Notes under the pieces: generated by a model | Databases searched by the model: none | Seen by the model: the letters and a program-made list of their open reading frames with translations, nothing else | What the model was told of the DNA's origin: nothing | Position numbers and translations under genes: made by a program | Part shown: one piece after another, positions 1 through 5,352 of the stretch | Position numbering within the stretch: position 1 is the stretch's first letter | Layout: every line of letters begins with the position of its first letter | DNA from: Candidatus Bathyarchaeota archaeon | GTDB taxonomy: Archaea; Thermoproteota; Bathyarchaeia; 40CM-2-53-6 | Assembly (NCBI GenBank): GCA_005888675.1 | Contig: VBBA01000070.1 | Location: forward strand, 1-5,352 | DNA: 5,352 nt | Reading direction: 5' to 3'

Positions 1-1
1 C

Positions 2-127
2 TCGTCTTCATCCTTCGGCCCTGGCTCGTCAAGCACTAGTAGCAACAGCACCCGGTTCTGCACCAATTGTGGCGCGACCCTTTCCGCCGGAAGCAACAGA
101 TGCGCTAGCTGCGGAAAAAGCGACTAG
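2..127 (+). CDS. C-terminal end of a zinc-ribbon protein (5' partial)
   Basis: The frame is open from base 2 to a TAG stop at 125-127 and gives the last 41 residues of a protein whose start lies outside the window. The visible part begins with a Ser/Gly/Thr-rich, probably disordered linker. It ends in a compact zinc ribbon with two CxxC knuckles, CTNC and CASC, separated by ten residues, with the last four residues GKSD. Four cysteines in this spacing are expected to bind one zinc ion. Such ribbons at the end of a low-complexity linker are common in archaeal proteins, often attached to a membrane or regulatory domain, but the main domain is not visible here, so no function can be assigned. 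The gene converges on the Nudix gene, whose stop lies 80 nt further on. Confidence in the coding frame is good because of the paired cysteine motifs. Confidence 0.8.
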   Translation, partial: SSSSFGPGSSSTSSNSTRFCTNCGATLSAGSNRCASCGKSD

Positions 128-155
128 AAACGCTTACCAGACCCCCCAACCGATG

Positions 156-190
156 AAGGGACGGGCAACAGCCGCGTCCCCTTTGTCTTA
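156..190 (+). terminator. candidate hairpin terminator after the zinc-ribbon gene
   Basis: GGGACG (158-163) pairs perfectly with CGTCCC (175-180). Inside it GGC (164-166) pairs with GCC (171-173) around an AACA loop, leaving one unpaired G at 174. AA before and TT after can extend the stem past a bulged C at 181. A pyrimidine-rich tail, CTTTGTCTTATT, follows on the + strand. It lies about 30 nt after the zinc-ribbon stop, between two convergent genes. The T-run is interrupted, so it is a weak intrinsic terminator by bacterial rules, but T-rich stretches alone can terminate archaeal transcription. On the minus strand no T-rich tail follows the hairpin. Confidence 0.45.
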
Positions 191-207
191 TTCTCCCGAA
201 ACAATCT

Positions 208-774
208 TCATTTCTGAAGATATTTCTCGGCAAAGGCCAATGCTACCACTGTAGGAGCATGCACAATGGCTCTGGCTCTCAGCAGTCGGTACGCTTCTGC
301 GACCCGCAACACTTGTACCCTCATAATCTCTTCTACTTCACGATGAGCCTTCCCACGTTGAAGCCTCTTCGCCAAGAAGACGTGCGCTCGTTGCCCCGTT
401 ATCCCAGGCAGAGTGTGAACCCATCCTATCTTCTTCCATGAACTTGCCAAGTATCCGGTCTCTTCCTGAAGCTCTCTCTTTGCACAGTCCAACGGCTCTT
501 CACCATCTTCGATGAGCCCAGCAGGGAGTTCCAGTTCCCAGCCACCAAGTGGATGCCGATAATTCCATTCGAAAACAACCCGGCCTCGTTCCAAGACTGG
601 GACGATTATGGAGAAATCATTGAGCAACAGCCGTAGATGCTTCGCCTTCAGGCCCGACTTGGAAACGAGGCTGTCTTCGAAGAGCCTCACTTCGCCTAGG
701 GCGACGAGGTTTCGGGATCTTATCGTTCGCCAGGGTTTGTGTGTCTTGTAGAATTTTACACTATGCGTCTTCAA
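208..774 (-). CDS. Nudix hydrolase, ADP-ribose pyrophosphatase-like
   Basis: This 188-residue cytosolic enzyme is predicted to hydrolyse a nucleoside diphosphate linked to another group, most likely ADP-ribose to AMP and ribose 5-phosphate. The complete Nudix box GX5EX7REUXEEXGU spans residues 86-108: G86, E92, R100-E101, E104-E105 and G107, with the glutamates binding the metal. The preceding NYR (71-73) and ELPAG (82-86) are typical of the ADP-ribose/NudF branch. P123, 15 residues after the box, fits the proline rule for that subgroup. Length and N-terminal beta region match the family. The start is TTG at 774. An in-frame stop sits two codons upstream and the next Met is residue 151, inside the fold, so TTG is the best choice; a GTG at codon 29 would cut into the N-terminal sheet. 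No clear ribosome site precedes it. It is the last gene of the minus-strand cluster, 97 nt after the GNAT gene. The family is secure; the exact substrate is inferred. Confidence 0.9.
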   Translation of the reverse strand: MKTHSVKFYKTHKPWRTIRSRNLVALGEVRLFEDSLVSKSGLKAKHLRLLLNDFSIIVPVLERGRVVFEWNYRHPLGGWELELPAGLIEDGEEPLDCAKRELQEETGYLASSWKKIGWVHTLPGITGQRAHVFLAKRLQRGKAHREVEEIMRVQVLRVAEAYRLLRARAIVHAPTVVALAFAEKYLQK

Positions 775-871
775 GATTCAGGCTTGACTGTCCGATCGAA
801 CCTATTCAGATTGTCGCCCGGACAAGACGACGCGTCTTTCCCAATTCAGCCGTAACCTTGAACCCTTCGCT

Positions 872-1489
872 TCATGATCTGCTAGAGCTGAGAGTTCTTC
901 TCATCAGTTGGAGGCTTGTGCCTAGAGGAGCGACAGGTTTGAAGTGGGCTCTTCGAAACATTCCTGGGGTTCCGAACCAAAGCCATTCTGGAACAGCTCC
1001 CATCTTTTTTGACACGACTGGGTAGGCCTCGACAATTCCTCCGCCTTGGTTCCGGATGGATTCAAGCGCTCCTTTCAGCGCTGTCTCAGCGATTCCCTTG
1101 CCTCGGTATTCCCGATCCACGAAAAAACACGTGATCCTCCAAAGCATCTTTTCAGTTATGAGAGGCTCGACTTTTCGATAGCCCCGTCCCGCATCGATCC
1201 TAGGTAGTTCTTCCTTGGGGCCGTACTGACACCAGCCTACCGGCCTCTTGCCATCGTAGACTAGTATCGCGTGGGACTTGCCTTGCATGACTAGGTTCTC
1301 TTTGTAGCTGTGATTCACTCGATCTGCTTTCAGCGGATCTTTCCCTGTATGCACGGGTTTCGCTCGCTGATAGTACGTGCACCAACACTGTCCCTGCTTC
1401 GTGGCAAGTTTCTCAAAATCCGGCCAGGTCTTAGGGCCTAACTCCTTTGTAGACAAGGCAGTCATTTTTCCTGTAGTCTCCTTCTTCAT
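872..1489 (-). CDS. GNAT family N-acetyltransferase
   Basis: This is a predicted acetyl-CoA-dependent acetyltransferase of 205 residues; the acceptor is unknown. Acetyl-CoA-binding motif A is clear at about residues 119-140: a beta strand, ITCFFVD, then the pyrophosphate loop R129-G-K-G-I-A134 and a helix. The later strand VEAYPV (153-158) and the C-terminal stretch around GTPGMF (173-178) fit the rest of the fold. Two further landmarks, CWCTYY (35-40) and GWCQYGP (85-91), recur in an uncharacterised GNAT subgroup and may help shape the acceptor site; this subgroup placement is from memory. The start is ambiguous. ATG at 1489 has GAGGAG 13 nt upstream (minus strand, 1503-1508), while ATG at 1465 (residue 9) has AAGGAG 12 nt upstream and gives an N-terminus closer to relatives. 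The gene begins 34 nt after the mutase stop and is probably cotranscribed with it. Whether it acts on the mutase pathway is unknown. Confidence 0.87.
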   Translation of the reverse strand: MKKETTGKMTALSTKELGPKTWPDFEKLATKQGQCWCTYYQRAKPVHTGKDPLKADRVNHSYKENLVMQGKSHAILVYDGKRPVGWCQYGPKEELPRIDAGRGYRKVEPLITEKMLWRITCFFVDREYRGKGIAETALKGALESIRNQGGGIVEAYPVVSKKMGAVPEWLWFGTPGMFRRAHFKPVAPLGTSLQLMRRTLSSSRS

Positions 1490-1523
1490 TCGTGTAGTAG
1501 CTCTCCTCTTCTTGCACTACTGG

Positions 1524-3287
1524 CTAGAGGATGGGGGGTTCTTTGTATTCTCCGAAGACTTTGCGTCCGACGTCCATAATCTCGCCGAGAGTTGCGTACT
1601 CTCTTACCGCTCGAATGATTGGATACATCGAGTTCGCCTTGTCGTCCTGAAATGTCTTTCTCAGTTCTTGGAGCGCATCCGCTACCTTCGACTCGTTACG
1701 GGTCTTGCGGACCATGTTTAATCTGTCGACTTGGCGTCGTTGGGCGGCCGTGTCGATCTTGAGAGTGTCGATGGGCATCTTCTCTTCCACCTTGTACTTG
1801 TTCACTCCAACAACTATCCTGTCTTTGCTTTCCATCTCTTGCTGGTATCTGTATGCCGTTTCTGCGATTTCTCGCTGGATGAAGCCGGTCTTGATAGCGT
1901 TCAACAATCCGCCAGCACGCTCGATCTTGTCGAAATATTCGTACGCCCGTTCCTCCATCTCATCCGTCAACCACTCCACATAGTAGGACCCTCCGAGTGG
2001 ATCGGTAACATTTGCCACTCCTGTCTCTTCGGCGATGATCTGTTGCGTCCTCAATGCTACCGTCGCAGCCTTCTCTGAAGGCAGGGCCCATGCTTCATCG
2101 TACGAGTTCGTATGGAGGGACTGGGTCCCGCCTATCACGGTGGCTAAGGCTTCTATCGTGGTACGGATGATATTGTTCAGGGGTTGCTGCCAGGTCAGCG
2201 ATGCTCCAGAATTCTGGGCGTGTGTACGAAGGAGCAATGAGCGCGGGTCCTTGGCATGATATTTTTCTTTCATCACGCGTGCCCAGATCCTGCGTGCAGC
2301 ACGGAATTTTGCCACCTCCTCGAAAAAGTCCATCCCGCAATTCCAGAAGAAGGAGAGTCGTGGCGCGAAATCGTCGACGTTCAAGCCGGCTTGGATGCCG
2401 AGGTCGACGTATGCAAATCCGTCTGCGAGGGTGAAGGCCAGTTCTTGGAGAGCGCTTGAGCCGGCCTCACGGATGTGATAGCCGCTTATGCTGATGTAGT
2501 TCCATTGGGGCATCTCCTTGGTGCAGTAGACCATCATGTCTCGTATTATCCGTAGATGGGCCTCAGGTGGGAATGCCCATTCCTTCTGTGCGATGTACTC
2601 CTTGAGAATGTCTGCTTGGACGGTTCCTCTAAGTTCCTTCGGTTGAAGCCCCTGCCTCTCAGCCACTCCGACATACATCGCAGTTAGGACCGAGGCCGGA
2701 GCGTTGATGGTCATGCTTGTGCTAACCTTGTCCAGGGGGATGCCTTCGAAAATGATCTCCATATCCTTCAACGATCCAACCGAGACCCCACATCGTCCCA
2801 CTTCCCCTTCGGCTCGTGGATGGTCCGGATCGTAGCCGTAGAGTGTCGGCATGTCGAAGGCGATGCTCAATCCGGTCTCGCCATGCTCTAGCAAGTAGAG
2901 GAGACGTTTGTTAGTATCCTCTGGGGTACCGAAACCGGAGAACATTCGCATAGTCCAAAGGCGTCCACGATACATGGTTGGATAAACGCCCCGAGTATAG
3001 GGGTACTCGCCGGGGAAGCCCTCATCACGGGAATAGTCTCGATATGATACATCCTTAGGGTCATAGATGGGCTTCAATGGAATTCCGGATAGGTTCGAAG
3101 TCTCCAGCTTTCGTTCCGGACGATTCTTCGTCCAGGATCTGACAGTCTTCTTCTCCCACGATTGCCTTTGTCTAGCAACTTTAGCTAACGCTCGAATGTT
3201 GTAAGTGGAAGGTCGCGATTGTCTATCCTTCTTCACCTGGGATAGAACCTTCCTCCAGTAACCAGTCTCTTTCAAAACAGTGCCCAC
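1524..3287 (-). CDS. B12-dependent acyl-CoA mutase large subunit, isobutyryl-CoA mutase-like active site
   Basis: This is the catalytic TIM-barrel subunit of an adenosylcobalamin-dependent acyl-CoA mutase. Most pipelines would name it methylmalonyl-CoA mutase large subunit. It is 587 residues long and ends with the family tail (residues 578-587, FGEYKEPPIL). No B12 domain (DxHxxG) follows, so it needs a separate small subunit. Family motifs are intact: YPTMY (102-106), R109, T112, R114, FDMPT (144-148), SISGYH with H271 (equivalent to His244 of the Propionibacterium enzyme), FAPRLSFFW (308-315), H356, Q358 and TQSLHTNS (388-395). The two specificity positions differ from true methylmalonyl-CoA mutase. 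F116 replaces Tyr89 and Q234 replaces Arg207, the arginine that binds the substrate carboxylate. Phe/Gln is the isobutyryl-CoA mutase pair, so interconversion of isobutyryl-CoA and butyryl-CoA, or of a related monocarboxylic acyl-CoA, is inferred. The residue at the 2-hydroxyisobutyryl-CoA mutase Asp position is A143. The GTG start at 3287 gives about 40 basic residues before the conserved WEKK arm; GTG at 3236 (residue 18), preceded by GGAGGAAGG, is an alternative. Confidence 0.93.
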   Translation of the reverse strand: MGTVLKETGYWRKVLSQVKKDRQSRPSTYNIRALAKVARQRQSWEKKTVRSWTKNRPERKLETSNLSGIPLKPIYDPKDVSYRDYSRDEGFPGEYPYTRGVYPTMYRGRLWTMRMFSGFGTPEDTNKRLLYLLEHGETGLSIAFDMPTLYGYDPDHPRAEGEVGRCGVSVGSLKDMEIIFEGIPLDKVSTSMTINAPASVLTAMYVGVAERQGLQPKELRGTVQADILKEYIAQKEWAFPPEAHLRIIRDMMVYCTKEMPQWNYISISGYHIREAGSSALQELAFTLADGFAYVDLGIQAGLNVDDFAPRLSFFWNCGMDFFEEVAKFRAARRIWARVMKEKYHAKDPRSLLLRTHAQNSGASLTWQQPLNNIIRTTIEALATVIGGTQSLHTNSYDEAWALPSEKAATVALRTQQIIAEETGVANVTDPLGGSYYVEWLTDEMEERAYEYFDKIERAGGLLNAIKTGFIQREIAETAYRYQQEMESKDRIVVGVNKYKVEEKMPIDTLKIDTAAQRRQVDRLNMVRKTRNESKVADALQELRKTFQDDKANSMYPIIRAVREYATLGEIMDVGRKVFGEYKEPPIL

Positions 3288-3387
3288 GATGAAACAGGTT
3301 AGATTTTCCTATTTCATCATTTCCTACTGCTAACAGTCGTTAACATTGAAATAGCCTCAGGCTCGGCATTGCACAACGGAACCCGTT
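3288..3387. promoter_or_regulatory. divergent intergenic region with paired TGAAATAG boxes
   Basis: These 100 nt separate the two divergent mutase transcripts and must hold both promoters. The octamer TGAAATAG occurs once on each strand, pointing outward: on the + strand at 3347-3354, and on the minus strand at 3316-3309 (read as CTATTTCA on +). The minus copy ends 21 nt before the GTG start of the minus-strand mutase, about where an archaeal TATA element of a leaderless transcript would sit. The plus copy ends 33 nt before the TTG of meaB. Between them is a short inverted repeat, TAAC-N4-GTTA (3331-3342). The boxes could be TATA-like elements or sites for a shared regulator. Neither matches a TATA consensus well, so only the general promoter location is well supported. 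Confidence 0.45.
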
Positions 3388-4344
3388 TTGGCCCCATCCG
3401 TCGAGGAACTCACCCAACATGTTCTGAAGGGAGAGCATAGGGCTCTTGCAAAGGCAATATCGATCATGGAGACTAGGGGCCAGTCTTCTCGGCAATTGAT
3501 GAAGCTAATCTACCCGAGAAGTGGCAACGCGTTTACTATAGGTTTCACGGGCCCAACAGGGACGGGTAAGAGTTCACTAGTCGACAAGACGATCGAGGAA
3601 TACCGGAAGAGGGGCAGACGGGTGGGAGTCTTGGCTATCGACCCGTCCAGTGCGTTCACTGGTGGCGCTCTGTTGGGGGACCGGGTCCGAATGATGGAAC
3701 ACACTCTAGAGAAGGATGTCTTCATCCGAAGCATGGCGTCCAGAGGCGATGCCGGGGGACTCGCGCGAGCTGCAAGGAACGCAATCCGAATACTCGACGC
3801 TGCAGGTATGGACCCAGTGATAGTCGAGACGGTTGGCGCGGGACAGACAGAGGTTCAGGTTGCCACCACCGTTGACGCAACAGTTGTCGTGCTCATGTCG
3901 CAATTGGGCGATGAGGTTCAAGCTTTCAAAGCAGGGTTTACAGAGATAGGAGACCTCTTTGTGGTAAACAAGTCCGACCTTGTCAACCCATCCAAGACAA
4001 TGTACAACATCGCTAGCGGTCTCAAACAACGAGAAGACGGGTGGAGACCGCCCGTGCTCAAGACATCCGCTTTGAAAGGCACTGGGGTCGCGGGCCTGGT
4101 AGATGCCTTGGAGAAATATAGGAAGCACATCGACGAGCACGGATCCCGTGAAAAAATGGCACGGGCTAAGATCGAAGCGGAGTTAGTCGAGACCGCCTAC
4201 TCTGATTTCTACCGTGAGACAGTTGACCGGTTGAAGGGACAGAAGGACTGGGACCTTCTGGTAGATCGGGTGCTGAAGCATCAGGTAGATCCTGAAACCG
4301 CAGCGTCCCAGCTTGCTAGGACAATCCGAAAACTCGACGGGTGA
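3388..4344 (+). CDS. meaB: MeaB/ArgK-type G3E GTPase, B12-mutase chaperone
   Basis: This is the GTP-dependent chaperone of adenosylcobalamin mutases (homologue of MeaB, human MMAA, E. coli ArgK/YgfD). It gates transfer of the cofactor into the mutase and protects or rescues the enzyme from inactivation. It is 318 residues, normal for the family. Visible motifs: an N-terminal helical arm (VEELTQHVLKGEHRALAKAI, 5-24); Walker A GPTGTGKS (55-62); IDPSS (84-88) and GDRVRM (97-102), conserved near the metal and switch regions; FIRSMASRG (112-120); ETVGAGQTE (147-155) as the G3/switch II segment; NKSD (194-197) for guanine recognition; SALKG (227-231) as G5; and a C-terminal helical dimerisation segment. 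The start is TTG at 3388. An in-frame stop lies at 3352-3354 with no ATG or GTG between, and the first ATG (residue 27) would remove the conserved arm. It precedes the mcm gene by 40 nt, so an operon is likely. It may also serve the divergent mutase (inference). Confidence 0.95.
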   Translation: MAPSVEELTQHVLKGEHRALAKAISIMETRGQSSRQLMKLIYPRSGNAFTIGFTGPTGTGKSSLVDKTIEEYRKRGRRVGVLAIDPSSAFTGGALLGDRVRMMEHTLEKDVFIRSMASRGDAGGLARAARNAIRILDAAGMDPVIVETVGAGQTEVQVATTVDATVVVLMSQLGDEVQAFKAGFTEIGDLFVVNKSDLVNPSKTMYNIASGLKQREDGWRPPVLKTSALKGTGVAGLVDALEKYRKHIDEHGSREKMARAKIEAELVETAYSDFYRETVDRLKGQKDWDLLVDRVLKHQVDPETAASQLARTIRKLDG

Positions 4345-4370
4345 ACCCATCATCCAGAGAAACAAGAAAC

Positions 4371-4376
4371 AGGCGG
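4371..4376 (+). promoter_or_regulatory. possible ribosome binding site of the second mutase
   Basis: AGGCGG lies 8 nt before the ATG at 4385 and differs from AGGAGG at one base. It is the only purine-rich, G-containing stretch in the 40-nt gap after meaB and supports the ATG start over the in-frame TTG at 4313 inside meaB. Confidence 0.35.
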
Positions 4377-4384
4377 CAAAAAGA

Positions 4385-5352
4385 ATGAGCCAAAGTCAAA
4401 CCACGGACTCTGGACTACCTGTTAAACGCCTGTACACTTCACGCGACATGCCACGACAACTCGACGAGCTATTGGGCGAGCCTGGAAAGTATCCGTTCAC
4501 TCGCGGAATCTATGATGAAATGTATCGCGCTAAGCTCTGGACGATGCGCCAGTACACAGGCTTCGGATCCGCGCAGGAGACGAACAATCGTTTCAAGTAT
4601 CTGATTTCTCACGGCGAGACCGGACTCAGCACCGCGTTCGACCTTCCTACACAGCTCGGTCTTGATTCTGACAATCCCAGATCAGCCGGAGAGGTAGGCC
4701 GTGTAGGCGTAGCAATCAGCAGCTTGGCGGATATGCGACGCCTCTTCGACGGGATCAGTCTCGACAGGGTCAGTACGAGCATGACAATCAATTCCACGGC
4801 ACCGATACTATTCTCATTATACGCCGCGGTCGGCGTTGAGCAAGGTGTCTCCCTTGAATCCTTGAGAGGGACCACGCAGAATGATATCTTGAAAGAATAC
4901 ATTGCACGCAACACGTACGTCTATCCTCCTGAACAATCGCTCAAGCTTTCCGTTGATCTCATCGAGTACGCTGCTCGTAATGCGCCTCACTGGCATCCAA
5001 TCAGCATCAGTGGCTATCATCTTCGAGAATCCGGAGCAAATGCCGTTCAAGAACTGGGCTTCACTTTCGCAAACGCGATCGAATATGTCGAACACGCGCT
5101 ACAGAGAGGGTTGAAGGTTGACCAGTTCGCTCCGCAACTATCATTCTTCTTTGCATGCAGAAACGATTTCCTGGAGGAAGTAGCAAAATTCCGTGCCGCC
5201 AGACGATTATGGGCTCGGATTATGAGAGATCGGTTCAAGGCAAGGAATCCGGAATCTTCCAAGCTTAGATTCCATGCTCAGACAAGCGGCGAAACCTTGA
5301 CTGCTCAACAACCCGACAATAACGTCGCCCGAGTTGCATTGCAAGCATTGGC
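4385..5352 (+). CDS. mcmA1: methylmalonyl-CoA mutase large subunit (3' partial)
   Basis: This is the catalytic subunit of adenosylcobalamin-dependent methylmalonyl-CoA mutase, which interconverts succinyl-CoA and (R)-methylmalonyl-CoA. It is cut by the window end after 322 complete codons, so the rest of the barrel and any B12 domain cannot be seen. The start of the barrel is clear: YPFTRG (36-41), LWTMRQYTGFG (51-61), FDLPTQ (85-90), STSMTINST (130-138), TTQNDILKEYIARNTY (163-178), SISGYH (207-212) and RFHAQTSG (295-302). The specificity residues are those of true methylmalonyl-CoA mutases: Y57 (Tyr89 of the Propionibacterium enzyme) and R175 (Arg207, which binds the free carboxylate), with H212 as His244. 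Two oddities: Q251 stands where Arg283 is normally found (FAPQLSFFF), and the N-terminus begins at the VKRLY segment, without the roughly 40-residue WEKK/RPERK arm. The ATG at 4385 is favoured; upstream codons in frame show no family similarity. It follows meaB by 40 nt, almost certainly in one operon. Confidence 0.95.
   Translation, partial: MSQSQTTDSGLPVKRLYTSRDMPRQLDELLGEPGKYPFTRGIYDEMYRAKLWTMRQYTGFGSAQETNNRFKYLISHGETGLSTAFDLPTQLGLDSDNPRSAGEVGRVGVAISSLADMRRLFDGISLDRVSTSMTINSTAPILFSLYAAVGVEQGVSLESLRGTTQNDILKEYIARNTYVYPPEQSLKLSVDLIEYAARNAPHWHPISISGYHLRESGANAVQELGFTFANAIEYVEHALQRGLKVDQFAPQLSFFFACRNDFLEEVAKFRAARRLWARIMRDRFKARNPESSKLRFHAQTSGETLTAQQPDNNVARVALQAL

Noticed and set aside
69..254. 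Plus-strand 61-codon ORF overlapping the zinc-ribbon end and the terminator hairpin
   Set aside because: It overlaps the better supported zinc-ribbon frame, crosses the hairpin and runs into the end of the Nudix gene; its protein shows no recognisable motif.
741..1025. Plus-strand 94-codon ORF
   Set aside because: It is antisense to the 3' end of the GNAT gene and the 5' end of the Nudix gene, with no motif of its own.
2095..2340. Minus-strand 81-codon ORF in another frame of the first mutase
   Set aside because: Its span lies fully within the mutase barrel codons, and it shows no family motif, so it does not suggest a frameshift.
1377..2459. Several plus-strand ORFs of 67-115 codons inside the minus-strand mutase
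   Set aside because: The opposite strand encodes a continuous, highly conserved mutase barrel; these are shadow frames with no domain signal.
3706..4140. Minus-strand 144-codon ORF antisense to meaB
   Set aside because: It is long only because of codon bias in meaB; the GTPase motifs on the + strand are intact and the antisense protein is unrecognisable.
4609..5262. Minus-strand ORFs of 71-101 codons antisense to the second mutase
   Set aside because: They are shadow frames opposite a clear methylmalonyl-CoA mutase coding region.
1524..5352. The two mutases as a recent duplication or inverted repeat
   Set aside because: They share family motifs but differ throughout, including specificity residues and N-terminal length, so they are old paralogues and not a recent repeat.
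1..5352. CRISPR array, tRNA, rRNA or insertion sequence
   Set aside because: No regularly spaced repeats, cloverleaf-like sequence, ribosomal RNA signature, transposase or terminal inverted repeats were seen on either strand.

Overview
The window reads like an accessory or catabolic locus of an archaeon. Three things point that way, none decisive: acyl-CoA mutase large subunits that lack a fused B12 domain, frequent TTG/GTG starts with weak or absent Shine-Dalgarno sites, and a truncated protein with a Ser-rich linker and a C-terminal zinc ribbon. The phylum cannot be fixed from this sequence. Bacteria with split mutases are a less likely alternative.

Layout. (1) Positions 2-127, + strand: the last 41 residues of a zinc-ribbon protein, followed by a GC-rich hairpin with a T-rich tail (156-190), a candidate terminator. 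(2) A minus-strand cluster read right to left: an acyl-CoA mutase large subunit (3287-1524), a GNAT acetyltransferase 34 nt later (1489-872), and, after 97 nt with no recognisable content, a Nudix hydrolase of ADP-ribose pyrophosphatase type (774-208). The Nudix gene converges on the zinc-ribbon gene. (3) A 100-nt divergent intergenic region (3288-3387). (4) A plus-strand pair: the MeaB/ArgK-type G-protein chaperone (3388-4344) and, 40 nt later, a second acyl-CoA mutase large subunit (4385 to the window end, cut at about residue 322).

How the genes fit together. Both mutases belong to the adenosylcobalamin-dependent methylmalonyl-CoA mutase family, and MeaB is the GTPase that loads and protects the cofactor in such enzymes. 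The main point of interest is that the two mutases carry different specificity residues. The plus-strand enzyme has the methylmalonyl-CoA mutase pair Tyr/Arg (Y57, R175). The minus-strand enzyme has Phe/Gln at those positions (F116, Q234), the pair seen in isobutyryl-CoA mutases. The locus therefore probably encodes two different carbon-skeleton isomerases, one for a dicarboxylic and one for a monocarboxylic acyl-CoA, back to back around one chaperone gene. No cobalamin-binding small subunit and no methylmalonyl-CoA epimerase is visible, so both must be encoded outside the window.

No tRNA, rRNA, CRISPR array, insertion sequence or long repeat was seen.
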